A stretch of 64,000 nucleotides of DNA from an uncultured Bacilli bacterium (GCA_947627355.1 CANQVX010000006.1:1-64000); one strand, 5' to 3'. Shown: positions 18,089-27,961, counted from the stretch's first letter. Notes: generated from the letters alone by a model not told the origin. Numbers and translations are program-made.

Positions 18089-20260
18089 ATGCCTATATTT
18101 TATAACGAAACTGAAAAAACATTTCATCTTGAGTGTAAAAATAGTTCCTATATTTTAGGTGTGGCTTATGATCGTTATTTAGCCCACCTTTATTATGGAA
18201 AAAAGGTTGAAATGCTACATCCATCAAGAAGAATTGTTTCACGTGAACTTGGTTTTTCACCATCCCCTTTAGAATTCTTCTATGATAGGAAAGTAAGTCT
18301 AGATACTTTACCTCAAGAATATCCATCATTTGGCTATACTGATTTTAGAATTCCAGCTATTATTGTTGAACAAGAAAATGGTTCTAGAATCACTGATTTC
18401 CGTTACAATAGATATGAAATTGTCGATAAAAAGGAAGAAATCACAGGTATGCCATCTATTAGAAGTGAAGATGGAGAAACCAAAACTTTAAAGGTTTATT
18501 TAAAAGATGAAGTAACTCAAATTGAAGTTTGTCTTATCTATAATGTTTATGGTAATCGTGATGTTATCACTCGTCATGTAAAAGTAATAAATAAAGGAAA
18601 AGAAACAGTAAAACTTAGAAAAGTTGTTTCTTGTAGTTTTGATTTACATGATAAAGAATATAACTTTTTACAATTACATGGCACTCATTGTAAAGAAAGA
18701 CATATTGAAATTACTCCACTTCGTCATGGAATAACTAAAATTGAAAGTAGACGTGGTTCATCAAGTCATATGTTGAATCCTTTCTTTGCTTTACTTAAAA
18801 AAGATGCAACTGAAGATTTTGGTGAAGTTTATGGCATCAATTTTGTTTATAGTGGTAACTATGAAGGTGCTGTTGAAGTAGATCAAAGAGATACAACTAG
18901 AGTTCAGATGGGTTTAGGTTCATTTGATTTTTGTTGGACATTAAAGCCAAATGAAACATTTGAAAGTCCTGAAGTTGTTATGGTTTATTCCTCTACAGGT
19001 CTTAATGGTATGTCACAAACATTCCATAGTTTATATAACGAAAGACTTATTAAACGTCATTATCATCATCCAATCGTTGTTAACAACTGGGAAGCCACTT
19101 ATTTTGATTTCAACAAAGATAAATTAGAAACTTTAATTAAATCTGCTAAAGGTTTAGGTATTGAAACTTTTGTTTTAGATGATGGTTGGTTTGGAAAAAG
19201 AAATAATGACGAATCTTCTTTAGGTGACTGGAAAGTAAATCTTGATAAACTTCCTGGCGGACTTAAAGAAATTGCCGATATTGCTCATGAAAACGGCTTA
19301 GATTTTGGTTTATGGTTTGAACCAGAAATGATATCAATTGATAGTGATTTATATCGTGCTCATCCTGAATATGCAATCAAAGTTTCTAATCGTGAACACG
19401 CTGTTTCTCGTTGTCAATTAGTATTAGATTTATCAAAGCCTGAAGTATGTGATTATATTGTTGATAGCATATCAAAAATTGTCGATGAAATCGGCTTAAA
19501 TTATATTAAATGGGATTTCAATAGAAATATAACTGAAACACCTAATCAAGAATTATGCCATCGTTATGTGTTAGGTTTATATAGTATTTTAGATAGACTC
19601 ACAACTAAATATCCTAATCTATTAATCGAAGGTTGTTCTGGAGGTGGAGGTAGAGTCGATCCAGGAGTTTTATATTACACTCCGCAAATCTGGACTAGTG
19701 ATGATTCAGATGCTATTGAAAGACTATTTATTCAATATGGAACCTCAATAGTTTATCCTCCTACTACTATGGTTGGGCATGTATCAGTTACTCCTAACCA
19801 TCAAACCGGAAGGATAACTCCTTTTAAAACTAGAGGAATTGTTGCTATGTCAGCAAACTTTGGTTATGAATTAAATCCACAAGTTTTAACAAAAGAAGAA
19901 AGACTTATGGTAAAAGAACAAACTCACATTTACAAGAATCTTCGCAAATGTTTATATGATAGTGATTTTTATCGTTTACGTAACCCATTTGAATCTAACA
20001 AGGATTGTGCATGGAGTTTTGTAAGTAAAGATAAAAAGCATTGCTATGTTATGTATGTAAGAATCTTAAATGGTGCTACAAATGAATTTGATTGGTTAAA
20101 ACTAAAAGGACTTGATCCTAAACGTTATTATCAAGATGTTAACACCAATGAAATTTATTCAGGTAATGAACTTATGAATGTTGGTATTTTACTTCCAAGA
20201 CATCCATATGATTTCAATGGACTTTTATATGAATTTAAAATGGTAAGGCAAGGTGATTAA
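18089..20260 (+). CDS. Alpha-galactosidase, GH36 family
   Basis: A 723-residue glycoside hydrolase family 36 enzyme that removes alpha-linked galactose from raffinose-type sugars. After an N-terminal beta domain, the catalytic barrel holds ETFVLDDGWFGKRN (about 365), the nucleophile region YIKWDFNRN (about 472) and the acid/base region IWTSDDSDAIERL (about 530). GCSGGGGRVDPG matches the family. No signal peptide, so it acts in the cytoplasm on imported sugars. The sugar importer is not nearby. TAGGAGG precedes the ATG. Confidence 0.95.
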   Translation: MPIFYNETEKTFHLECKNSSYILGVAYDRYLAHLYYGKKVEMLHPSRRIVSRELGFSPSPLEFFYDRKVSLDTLPQEYPSFGYTDFRIPAIIVEQENGSRITDFRYNRYEIVDKKEEITGMPSIRSEDGETKTLKVYLKDEVTQIEVCLIYNVYGNRDVITRHVKVINKGKETVKLRKVVSCSFDLHDKEYNFLQLHGTHCKERHIEITPLRHGITKIESRRGSSSHMLNPFFALLKKDATEDFGEVYGINFVYSGNYEGAVEVDQRDTTRVQMGLGSFDFCWTLKPNETFESPEVVMVYSSTGLNGMSQTFHSLYNERLIKRHYHHPIVVNNWEATYFDFNKDKLETLIKSAKGLGIETFVLDDGWFGKRNNDESSLGDWKVNLDKLPGGLKEIADIAHENGLDFGLWFEPEMISIDSDLYRAHPEYAIKVSNREHAVSRCQLVLDLSKPEVCDYIVDSISKIVDEIGLNYIKWDFNRNITETPNQELCHRYVLGLYSILDRLTTKYPNLLIEGCSGGGGRVDPGVLYYTPQIWTSDDSDAIERLFIQYGTSIVYPPTTMVGHVSVTPNHQTGRITPFKTRGIVAMSANFGYELNPQVLTKEERLMVKEQTHIYKNLRKCLYDSDFYRLRNPFESNKDCAWSFVSKDKKHCYVMYVRILNGATNEFDWLKLKGLDPKRYYQDVNTNEIYSGNELMNVGILLPRHPYDFNGLLYEFKMVRQGD

Positions 20261-20263
20261 AAA

Positions 20264-21685
20264 ATGGAAGAATTTTCTAATTATCTAACTAAAATAAAAC
20301 CTTTACTTAAAAGATTATTACAAATGCTTTGTGCTAAATATGCCTATGTATCTATTTTAGCAACTGATAGTGAAGGTAAGATTATTCAAGCTGGAGCTAA
20401 TGAAGTTCAAATAAAAGAACACCACATGCAAGAAAAAGGTTTTGTTGTGCGTGTTTATAATGGAAAGTTTTATAGTGAATATTCATTTAACAGCATTGAT
20501 GCTCAAAACATCAAAGAAATCTATGACAAGATTACTTTAGAACTAGATGTTCAAGAATTAATTGCTAAATCAATTTATTTAAAAGAAAGTGAATATCCAT
20601 TAATTCAAGAAGAAACTATTCAACAAAGTTTCCAAAAGAATATCAAGGATCGTGATTACACGATTAAAGAACTAGTTGATTATTGTAAGAAGATAGTTAA
20701 TACTGCTTTTGTTGAAAGCGAATATGTTATTTCTTGTCGTTGTAGCATTGAATATTTAACAGTTTCTAAGATGTTTTTATCATCTCAAAAAGATTTAGAA
20801 CAAGTTTATCCTTGGGTAAATGGTCGTTTATCAGTAATTGTTAACCGAAATGATACAACTAAATCAAACTTTGAAGCAACATCTAACATTCTAGTTAGTT
20901 CAGTCTTAAAAGAACTTGAAAAGAAAGAACATCGAGTTATTCAAGATGCTATTGCTTTATTAGATAGCACTAAACCTGTTCCTGGTGAATATGAAATCAT
21001 TACATCTCCTGATGTAACTGGTTTAATTGCTCATGAAGCTTTTGGCCATGGTGTTGAAATGGATATGTTTGTTAAAAATAGAGCCAAAGCTAAAGAATAC
21101 ATCAATAAGCAAGTGGCATCAGAAACCATTCAAATGCATGATGGGGCTAAACCTTTTGAAAATTGTTCATCATATTTCTTTGATGATGAAGGAATACTAG
21201 CAAAAGATACCATTATTATTAAAAATGGTATTTTACAAACCGGTATTGCTGATAGTTTATCAGCCCTTAAATTAAATATTGAACCAACCGGCAATGGGAA
21301 AAGAGAATCATATAAAAGAAAAGCCTATACTAGAATGACTAATACCTATTTTGAAAGAGGTCAAAGCATATTAGATGATATGGTATCAAAAGTTAAAAAA
21401 GGCATGCTTGTATGTAATGCTTATAGTGGCATGGAAGATCCTAAAAATTGGGGTTTACAAGCCATTGCTTTAATAGGTAGAGAAATCATTGATGGTAAAT
21501 ATACTGGAAAAATATATTCACCAATTTATATGAATGGTAATGTTCTAGATATCTTGAAATCAATATCAATGACAAGTCAAGATTTTCTTTTATTTGGTTC
21601 GGGATATTGTTGTAAAGGATATAAAGAAAAATCTAAAACTGCCGATGGTGGTCCTTATTTGAAAGCAAAGGTGAATATCGGATGA
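20264..21685 (+). CDS. tldD: TldD-type metalloprotease subunit
   Basis: The 473-residue catalytic half of a TldD/TldE protease. The zinc motif HEAFGHGVEMD lies near residue 256. In Escherichia coli the pair degrades unfolded peptides and matures microcin B17. Other family features are the GNGKRESYKRKAYTRMTN segment and a final GGPYLKAKV. The stop is a TGA that forms an ATGA overlap with the next gene, so the two subunits are translationally coupled. It sits oddly in a sugar operon. Confidence 0.88.
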   Translation: MEEFSNYLTKIKPLLKRLLQMLCAKYAYVSILATDSEGKIIQAGANEVQIKEHHMQEKGFVVRVYNGKFYSEYSFNSIDAQNIKEIYDKITLELDVQELIAKSIYLKESEYPLIQEETIQQSFQKNIKDRDYTIKELVDYCKKIVNTAFVESEYVISCRCSIEYLTVSKMFLSSQKDLEQVYPWVNGRLSVIVNRNDTTKSNFEATSNILVSSVLKELEKKEHRVIQDAIALLDSTKPVPGEYEIITSPDVTGLIAHEAFGHGVEMDMFVKNRAKAKEYINKQVASETIQMHDGAKPFENCSSYFFDDEGILAKDTIIIKNGILQTGIADSLSALKLNIEPTGNGKRESYKRKAYTRMTNTYFERGQSILDDMVSKVKKGMLVCNAYSGMEDPKNWGLQAIALIGREIIDGKYTGKIYSPIYMNGNVLDILKSISMTSQDFLLFGSGYCCKGYKEKSKTADGGPYLKAKVNIG

Positions 21686-23001
21686 TAGAAAGAATTAAAA
21701 CATTATTAGAGCAAAAAAAGACGCTCAAAGGGTGGAAAATTGATGAAAAAGTAATCGATAGTTATCAATTATTTTTTATCAAACAAGAACTAGATATGAA
21801 TCGTAGTGTAGAAACTAAAGAATATTTAGTAACCCTCTATAAAGAACATAAAGTTAAACAAGAAATCATGCAAGGAGAATATACAACTACTTTAACTCCT
21901 AATATGAGTGATGCTGAAATTAATGAAAAGTTAGATGAAGCCGAAGAATTAACTTGTTTATCTTTAAATCGACCATACAATCTAGTAAGTAAGCAACCTG
22001 AAAGAGGAAATGATAAAGAAGTATCATTTGCTGGACACACATTAAAAGAAGCCGCTTTTTTACTTGCTGATATTGTATTTGAAACTAACACCTATGCTAG
22101 TGGTTATTTAAATTCAACCGAAATCTTTGTTAATTTTGAAAAAAGACATTTTCTAAATTCCTTAGGTCATGAATTTGTTTATGCTAAAAGTTATGCTCAA
22201 CTAGATGTTGTTGTAACATGGCTAGAAGAAAATAAAAATGCTGATAATGAAGAAATAGAATTACATCAATTCTTTGAATTTGATTCTTTGAATCAAACTT
22301 ATATCAAAGGGGTGATAAATAACCTATTTGAAGAAGCAAAGAATAGATTTAAAGCAACTAATCATATTCCAATGGATAAGAATTGCAAGGTTATCTTAAA
22401 AAACGATGCTTTAAAAGAAATCTTTACATTCTTTGCAAATAAAGTAAAGGTTGATAATATCTTCAATCGTTATTCTGATTATAGAATCGGTGATTATATT
22501 CAAAAAAATAACGATTTGAGCGACAAATTAACAATTAGTCTAGAGCCATTACTACCAGGTTCTAGTAAAAATGCTTTATATGATGAAGATGGTATAACTT
22601 TACGGTCAATTCGAATAATTGATAAAGGTAAGGTATGTAATGTATGGGGCTCAGCTCAAAAAGCTCAATACATGAAATTACCTAACAATGGGCAATTTTC
22701 TAATTTAGTTGTTGAATGTGGACTAGCTAAAATGGAAGAACTAGTTAAAGAAAACTATCTAGAAATTGTATCTTTATCAGATATGAGTGTTGATTTGTTA
22801 ACTGGAGATTTTGGTAGTGAAATTAGATTTGCCTATTATCATACTAAAAAAGGCGAAATCATACCTATTACTGGTGGTTCTATTGTTGGTAATGCAATTG
22901 AATGCATTCAAAATGTTCGTTTAAGTGATGAAAGCCAACAATTAAATAATATTAAAATGCCAAAGTTTGCTATATTTGATAAAATTAGCATTGCTAAGTA
23001 A
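21682..23001 (+). CDS. tldE: TldE/PmbA-type protease partner subunit
   Basis: A 439-residue partner of TldD. It has the same overall fold but lacks the HExxxH zinc motif, as expected for TldE. LEPLLPGSSKNALYDEDGI and the C-terminal GGSIVGNAIECIQNV segment match the family. It overlaps tldD by 4 bases. No microcin- or RiPP-like precursor is visible nearby, so the substrate is unknown. Confidence 0.85.
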   Translation: MIERIKTLLEQKKTLKGWKIDEKVIDSYQLFFIKQELDMNRSVETKEYLVTLYKEHKVKQEIMQGEYTTTLTPNMSDAEINEKLDEAEELTCLSLNRPYNLVSKQPERGNDKEVSFAGHTLKEAAFLLADIVFETNTYASGYLNSTEIFVNFEKRHFLNSLGHEFVYAKSYAQLDVVVTWLEENKNADNEEIELHQFFEFDSLNQTYIKGVINNLFEEAKNRFKATNHIPMDKNCKVILKNDALKEIFTFFANKVKVDNIFNRYSDYRIGDYIQKNNDLSDKLTISLEPLLPGSSKNALYDEDGITLRSIRIIDKGKVCNVWGSAQKAQYMKLPNNGQFSNLVVECGLAKMEELVKENYLEIVSLSDMSVDLLTGDFGSEIRFAYYHTKKGEIIPITGGSIVGNAIECIQNVRLSDESQQLNNIKMPKFAIFDKISIAK

Positions 23002-23018
23002 AGAAAGAAGTGAAAAAA

Positions 23019-23885
23019 ATGGTATTTAATAATTTTTTAGACAATGAAACAATTGAAATTCTTTTAATTATTTTTGGTAGTATTTTAGGTTTATTACTAG
23101 TTGTTTATTTTATTTTCTTTTTAATGTTATTACCTGGAAGAAAATCAAAGAAGCTAATGAAGTTTGATTGGTTATTTGAAAAACCTATAGCTCATAGAGG
23201 CTATCATAAAGGTAATCAAGAAGTTCCTGAAAACTCTAAAATTGCTTTTCAAAGAGCTATTGATAAAGGCTATAACATTGAAATCGATTTAAACATCACT
23301 AAAGATAATAGAGTTGTTGTTATCCATGATGGTACTTTAGATAGAATGTGTGGCACAAAAAATGTTAGAATTCGTGATTTAACACTTGCTGAAGTTAAAC
23401 AATATCGTTTAATGGGTGGTGAACAAGAAATCATGGAACTTCAAGAATTCCTTGATTTTGTTGATGATCGTGCAGGTTTATTAATTGAAATGAAAGATTC
23501 ATTCGATGGTGAACTTGAAAAAGCTGCTCTTCCTATTTTAAGAGCATATAAGGGTAGATATGTTATGCAAGCATTCTCACCATTTTCTTTAAAATGGTTC
23601 AAGAAAAATGCACCAGAAATCCCACGTGGCCAATTATGTTTCAATTATATGTCAAATAAAGGTATGAAATGGCATCGTCGTTTCTTATATACTTATTTAT
23701 TTAGTAACTTTATTGGCCGTCCACATTTTATTTCTTATTGTTGGCCAGGAGCAGAACAATACACTAATCGTTTATTAAGAAAAATGGGAGCAAAACTATT
23801 AGTTTGGACAGTAGTAAACGAAGATATTTATAATAAGGTAAAAGATCATTGTGATAATGTGATCTTTGAAAATCTTGATTTATAA
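23019..23885 (+). CDS. Membrane-anchored glycerophosphodiester phosphodiesterase
   Basis: A 288-residue protein with one N-terminal membrane helix (about 10-35) and a GDPD domain. The catalytic set is visible: AHRGYHKGNQEVPENS, NIEIDLNITKD and VVIHDGTLDRMCG. It should split glycerophosphodiesters into glycerol-3-phosphate and an alcohol at the membrane face. I choose the ATG at 23019, since GAAAGAAGTG fits as its ribosome site; a GTG at 23010 is also possible. It lies 17 bases downstream of tldE. Confidence 0.88.
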   Translation: MVFNNFLDNETIEILLIIFGSILGLLLVVYFIFFLMLLPGRKSKKLMKFDWLFEKPIAHRGYHKGNQEVPENSKIAFQRAIDKGYNIEIDLNITKDNRVVVIHDGTLDRMCGTKNVRIRDLTLAEVKQYRLMGGEQEIMELQEFLDFVDDRAGLLIEMKDSFDGELEKAALPILRAYKGRYVMQAFSPFSLKWFKKNAPEIPRGQLCFNYMSNKGMKWHRRFLYTYLFSNFIGRPHFISYCWPGAEQYTNRLLRKMGAKLLVWTVVNEDIYNKVKDHCDNVIFENLDL

Positions 23886-23887
23886 TT

Positions 23888-24184
23888 ATGCATAAAAATA
23901 AAGATTTCGTTAAAAACATTGTAGTTTTATCAATTCTTTGTGCCTTAAATATCTTTCTTATTTTAGTTTGCTTTGTTCCCAGCTTAAGATTTGTAAAAGA
24001 AGGCGTGAATTTAATTCTAGCATTTGTTTATTTTGGTGTTATTGTTTTATATTTAGCCATCATAAATGTTGGTGCTATGACTAGAAGAAAAGAAAAAAAG
24101 AGATATATCACAATACCTATTTTAAGTTCTGTTGTTGTAGGACTTGGCATTGTAATGTTAATCTTTTTAGTTACCAGAGGATAA
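23888..24184 (+). CDS. Small membrane protein, unknown
   Basis: A 98-residue protein with three hydrophobic segments (about 11-32, 38-62, 75-96) and a short basic loop RRKEKKR near 66. I do not recognise a family. The start is 2 bases after the GDPD stop and the next gene begins 5 bases after its own stop, so it is part of the operon. Confidence 0.65.
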   Translation: MHKNKDFVKNIVVLSILCALNIFLILVCFVPSLRFVKEGVNLILAFVYFGVIVLYLAIINVGAMTRRKEKKRYITIPILSSVVVGLGIVMLIFLVTRG

Positions 24185-24189
24185 AAAAC

Positions 24190-25056
24190 ATGATTAAAAC
24201 TTTAAAAAACGAATTTATGACTATTAAAATAAATTCATTTGGTGCTGAACTTCAAGAAATAGTTGATGCTGATAATGTGTCTAGAATGCATGATGGAAAT
24301 CCTAAATATTGGGCTAGACGTTCACCAGTCTTATTTCCAATTATTAGCCGTTTTGTCGACAAAAAATACACTTATCAAGGAAAAGAATATTTCATAAATA
24401 CTCATGGTTTTGCTAGAGAAAAAGAATTTATGGAATATGAAAGTGGTTCTAATTATGTCACTTATTTACTAGTTGATGATAATAACACTTTTGAATGTTA
24501 TCCATTTCATTTTCAATTCTATGTTACTTTTACATTAGTAAAAAACACAATTAAAGTTACTTATAAAGTTGTTAATACTAGTGATTATAAGATGTATTTC
24601 ATGGTTGGAGGACATCCAGCATTTAAAGCGCCTTTATATGAAAATGAAAAATATGAAGACTATTATCTAGAATTTGAAAAGGCTGAAACAGTTGAAAAGA
24701 CCAAATTAAATGGTAGTTATTTATCAAGTGAAACTGAACCATTCTTAAACAATCAAAAGATAATACCATTAAGATATAAGATGTTTGATCCAGATGCTTA
24801 TGTTATGGAAGGATTACAATCTAAATACATTGATTTGAAATCAAAAAATCATAACAAAGTAATTAGATTCTACTTCAGTGAATTTAAAAAATTTGCTATT
24901 TGGTCTCCTTTAGTTGTTGATGCTCCATTTGTTTGTTTTGAACCTTGGAATGGGATTTCTAAGCATTATGTTTTAGAAATTGAAAAGAAAGGAATCCTTG
25001 AATTAGAAAAAAATCAAACATTTAGTTGTTCATATGTAATTGAAGTATTAAACTAA
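24190..25056 (+). CDS. LacX-like aldose 1-epimerase family protein
   Basis: A 288-residue galactose mutarotase-like protein close to LacX. HGFAREKEF near residue 79 and GGHPAFKAP near 140 carry the two histidines expected for the active site. FEPWNGISK near the C-terminus is typical of LacX. It likely interconverts sugar anomers, consistent with galactose released by the alpha-galactosidase upstream. Last gene before a terminator. Confidence 0.85.
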   Translation: MIKTLKNEFMTIKINSFGAELQEIVDADNVSRMHDGNPKYWARRSPVLFPIISRFVDKKYTYQGKEYFINTHGFAREKEFMEYESGSNYVTYLLVDDNNTFECYPFHFQFYVTFTLVKNTIKVTYKVVNTSDYKMYFMVGGHPAFKAPLYENEKYEDYYLEFEKAETVEKTKLNGSYLSSETEPFLNNQKIIPLRYKMFDPDAYVMEGLQSKYIDLKSKNHNKVIRFYFSEFKKFAIWSPLVVDAPFVCFEPWNGISKHYVLEIEKKGILELEKNQTFSCSYVIEVLN

Positions 25057-25075
25057 TAGAAACAAATATTAATCT

Positions 25076-25111
25076 AAAAAGGCTGGTTTTATCGATAGAA
25101 TCAGTCTTTTT
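25076..25111 (+). terminator. Terminator of the galactoside operon
   Basis: Stem AAAAAGGCTGGTTT (25076-25089) with AATCAGTCTTTTT (from 25099), using G-T pairs, then a T run. The loop contains the recurring ATCGATAGAATC motif. Confidence 0.7.
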
Positions 25112-25134
25112 ATAATAATTTAAATCATTTGTTA

Positions 25135-25188
25135 TTACCAAAAAATGGTAAAAATAAAATCATTAAAAAAAGTAGAAATACCTATAAT
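25135..25188 (+). promoter_or_regulatory. Inverted repeat and -10 box upstream of the clpC-like gene
   Basis: TTACCA-AAAAA-TGGTAA (25135-25151) is a perfect inverted repeat, about 30 bases before a -10 TATAAT (25183-25188). No CtsR-type heptad repeat or CIRCE element is visible, so control may differ from that of Bacillus clpC. Confidence 0.4.
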
Positions 25189-25247
25189 ATTTATAGTAAA
25201 AAAATAATATTATTGAGTAGTGATAGCAAATTGGAAGGTGATAACAA

Positions 25248-27350
25248 ATGCTTAGTAGATTTAATGAAAAAGCCCAACGTGCCATAGCCCTAGCAGAAAG
25301 TCTTGCTTTTGATTTTGGTCATAACAGTGTTGGAACAGAACATTTATTATTAGCTTTATTAAAGATAAAAGATTGTAAACTTAAAACAATTTTAGAATCT
25401 TATCATGTAAATGCCACAATATATCAAGAAGAACTTATTGAACTATTTGGTAAAAAGCCAACTCAACCATTTTATATGGAATATACCATTGCCTTAAAAA
25501 ATCTAATTGAAGATGCTTTGATTGCTAGTAAAAGAAAACAAGAAGAAAAAGTAAGCCTTGAAACACTTAGTATCTCACTTTTAGAAATGGAAGAAAATAT
25601 TGCCCTAGAAATACTAAAAAAGTTGAATGTACCGATAAAAAATGCAGTTGAAGAGCTTAAAAAACAATCAAGAAAACATAGTGAATTAGATAATATTGCT
25701 GATTTAATCAATCTAAATAACAAGGCTTTAAAACAAGTTCCTATTTTAATTGAAAGAGATAAAGAATTAAATTTATTATTTGAAGCATTGCTTAGAAAAC
25801 AAAAACCAAATGCGATATTAATTGGTGAACCCGGGGTTGGTAAAACTGCTATTGTTGAATATTTTGCTCATCTAATTAACTTAGGAAAAGTTCCTGATAA
25901 ATTAAAAGATAAAACTATATATGAAATTGATATTTCAGGAATAATTGCCGGAACTAAATATCGTGGTGAATTTGAAGAAAAATTAAAAAAGATAATCAAG
26001 AAAGTAAAAGAAGATGAAAATGCCATCTTATTTATCGATGAAATACATAACATTATTGGTGCTGGTGGTGCTGAAGGAGCAATTGATGCTAGTAATATCT
26101 TAAAACCATATTTATCACGTGGTGAAATTGTTTGTATTGGTGCTACAACCTATGATGAATATGTAAAAATATTTGAAAAAGAAAAAGCCTTAGAAAGAAG
26201 ATTTCAAGTTGTTAAAATTGAAGAACCTTCAATTAGCCAAACCTTACATATCTTAAAAGAAGTCAAGTCACAATTTGAAACATTCCATAATCTAAAAATA
26301 AGTGATGAAATCATAAAAAAGATTATCAATTACTGTAACTTATATGTAAATGAGCGTTATTTTCCAGATAAAGCGATTGATGTCTTAGATATTTCAAGTG
26401 TTAGAGCTAATAATAGAAATCAAAAAGAATTAGAAGAAAAAGATATCATAGAAGTTATTGAAGATTTATTTAAAGTTAAAATTGAAAAAGGTAATAAGGC
26501 TAAAGCCCTAGAAAAAAGTTTGAACCAAATTTTAATTGGCCAAAAGCCAGCAATCGCAAAAATTGTCGAGCAAATCGAATATATTGAGATGGGATTGAAT
26601 GATGAAAATAGACCTTTAGGGGTGTTTTTGTTTGTTGGCCCAACAGGTGTTGGGAAAACAGAAACAGCTAAACAAATAGCCATTAAATATTTCGGTAATA
26701 AAGATAAATACGTTAAATTAGATATGTCTGAGTATAGTGAACCAAGTTCAGTTACTAAATTAATTGGTTCACCACCAGGCTATGTAGGCTTTGAAAGACA
26801 AAGTTTATTGGTTGACCATATTCGAAAAAATCCCCATTCTGTCGTAGTTTTAGATGAAGTAGAAAAGGCTCATAGAGATGTTTTAGATATCTTTTTAAGT
26901 GTTTTTGATGAAGGCTATTTCTATGATTCAAATAAGAAAAAAATTGATTTTAGAAACACTATTATCATCATGACGTCTAATCTTGGTTTTAGTGAAACGA
27001 TGTTTCATAAAAACAAAATAGGCTATGTAAATAACCAATATAACAAAGAAGATGTTGACATAGTTATAAGCAATCACTTCAGGCCGGAATTTCTAAATAG
27101 AATCGATTCTATCGTCAATTTTGACGTTTTAAGTGAAGAAACTTGTAAACAATTAGCTAAAGATTATTTAAATGAATATGCTAGAAAAGTAAACTATGAA
27201 ATAGCAACTATAGATGAAATGGTATCAGAAATAGCTAAAGATAAAGAAAGTAAAAACTATGGTGCTAGAGGGATAAAAAGACTAGCTAAACAAAAATTAA
27301 TTAAACAAATCAAACAAAACCATAAAATAAAAGATAATTCTCGTGTTTAA
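25248..27350 (+). CDS. ClpC/ClpA-like AAA+ chaperone, M-domain absent
   Basis: A 700-residue Hsp100 unfoldase with two ATPase modules. The Clp N-domain (about 1-145) opens with FNEKAQRAIALAE and GTEHLLLALLK. NBD1 has GEPGVGKTA (about 192) and LFIDEIHNI (about 262); NBD2 has GPTGVGKTE (about 463) and VVLDEVEKAH (about 531). The linker runs straight from the first to the second module, so the coiled-coil M-domain of ClpC (needed for MecA control) is missing, as in ClpA. The ClpP-docking loop position reads KIGYVNN, where ClpC normally has VGF. ClpP is not in this window. AAGGTGAT precedes the ATG. Confidence 0.88.
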   Translation: MLSRFNEKAQRAIALAESLAFDFGHNSVGTEHLLLALLKIKDCKLKTILESYHVNATIYQEELIELFGKKPTQPFYMEYTIALKNLIEDALIASKRKQEEKVSLETLSISLLEMEENIALEILKKLNVPIKNAVEELKKQSRKHSELDNIADLINLNNKALKQVPILIERDKELNLLFEALLRKQKPNAILIGEPGVGKTAIVEYFAHLINLGKVPDKLKDKTIYEIDISGIIAGTKYRGEFEEKLKKIIKKVKEDENAILFIDEIHNIIGAGGAEGAIDASNILKPYLSRGEIVCIGATTYDEYVKIFEKEKALERRFQVVKIEEPSISQTLHILKEVKSQFETFHNLKISDEIIKKIINYCNLYVNERYFPDKAIDVLDISSVRANNRNQKELEEKDIIEVIEDLFKVKIEKGNKAKALEKSLNQILIGQKPAIAKIVEQIEYIEMGLNDENRPLGVFLFVGPTGVGKTETAKQIAIKYFGNKDKYVKLDMSEYSEPSSVTKLIGSPPGYVGFERQSLLVDHIRKNPHSVVVLDEVEKAHRDVLDIFLSVFDEGYFYDSNKKKIDFRNTIIIMTSNLGFSETMFHKNKIGYVNNQYNKEDVDIVISNHFRPEFLNRIDSIVNFDVLSEETCKQLAKDYLNEYARKVNYEIATIDEMVSEIAKDKESKNYGARGIKRLAKQKLIKQIKQNHKIKDNSRV

Positions 27351-27394
27351 AATTAGTTTTCTATGATGACACTTAATGTAAGGAGTGTGATCAC

Positions 27395-27793
27395 ATGAAA
27401 CAAAAAAGTATTATTATGGCTACATTTATATTTATTGGGGGTTTTATACCTTTAAAAGGCACTATTCAAAACGAAAGAAATGTTTATTATCAGCTCTATG
27501 CTAAAAGCACAGAATCATATCTTGAATGTAACGAAATCAAAAAAGAAATTTTAAGGGTTTATGATAGCCTACCGATTTATAAATTTAATGACGTAAAAAA
27601 GCAACTAAAAAACCATCTAAAAGACTTTGAATTTAGTGGTGTAAATTCCGTCAATTTTGATGATAAAAATCTAGCCTTAAATGTCTATTTAGATGATTCT
27701 AATTGTCTTGTTATGAAAGGCTATTTATATGAAGTCGAAGCAAACCAAAATATTTTAAATAAAAAATATTTTATAGAGCAAATTTTTCACTAA
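27395..27793 (+). CDS. Secreted or membrane-anchored small protein, unknown
   Basis: A 132-residue protein with an N-terminal hydrophobic segment (about 5-22) after MKQKS, likely a signal peptide or anchor. The rest is charged, with two cysteines (about 45 and 109). I do not recognise a family. AAGGAGTG precedes the ATG. It lies 44 bases after the clpC-like gene and before a terminator, so it may be read from the same transcript. Confidence 0.6.
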   Translation: MKQKSIIMATFIFIGGFIPLKGTIQNERNVYYQLYAKSTESYLECNEIKKEILRVYDSLPIYKFNDVKKQLKNHLKDFEFSGVNSVNFDDKNLALNVYLDDSNCLVMKGYLYEVEANQNILNKKYFIEQIFH

Positions 27794-27797
27794 TTTT

Positions 27798-27827
27798 AAA
27801 AGAGTTGATGACGCATCACTCTTTTTT
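27798..27827 (+). terminator. Terminator after the clpC-like pair
   Basis: Stem AAAAGAGTTGATG (27798-27810) with CATCACTCTTTT (27814-27825) with one bulge, followed by a T run. Confidence 0.7.
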
Positions 27828-27858
27828 CTTTACCTAAAGAGCAAACAAAAAAAATATA

Positions 27859-27936
27859 TTGACTAAAGGGGTAAAACAAAGTATAATATTTAAAACTATT
27901 CACGCACGCATGAATTGTGTTTTATTATCGCGTGAA
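27859..27936 (+). promoter_or_regulatory. Promoter and leader of the opp operon
   Basis: -35 TTGACT (27859-27864), 17-base spacer, -10 TATAAT (27882-27887). The leader carries an inverted repeat TTCACGC (27899-27905) and GCGTGAA (27930-27936) enclosing 24 bases, which could form a stem loop ahead of the AGGAGG site. Confidence 0.75.
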
Positions 27937-27961
27937 AAAAATATTTTAGGAGGATATAAAA

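Noticed and set aside
25100-25247. CtsR or HrcA operator for the clpC-like gene
   Set aside because: No GGTCAAA-type repeats or CIRCE inverted repeat were found; only a TTACCA-N5-TGGTAA repeat is present.
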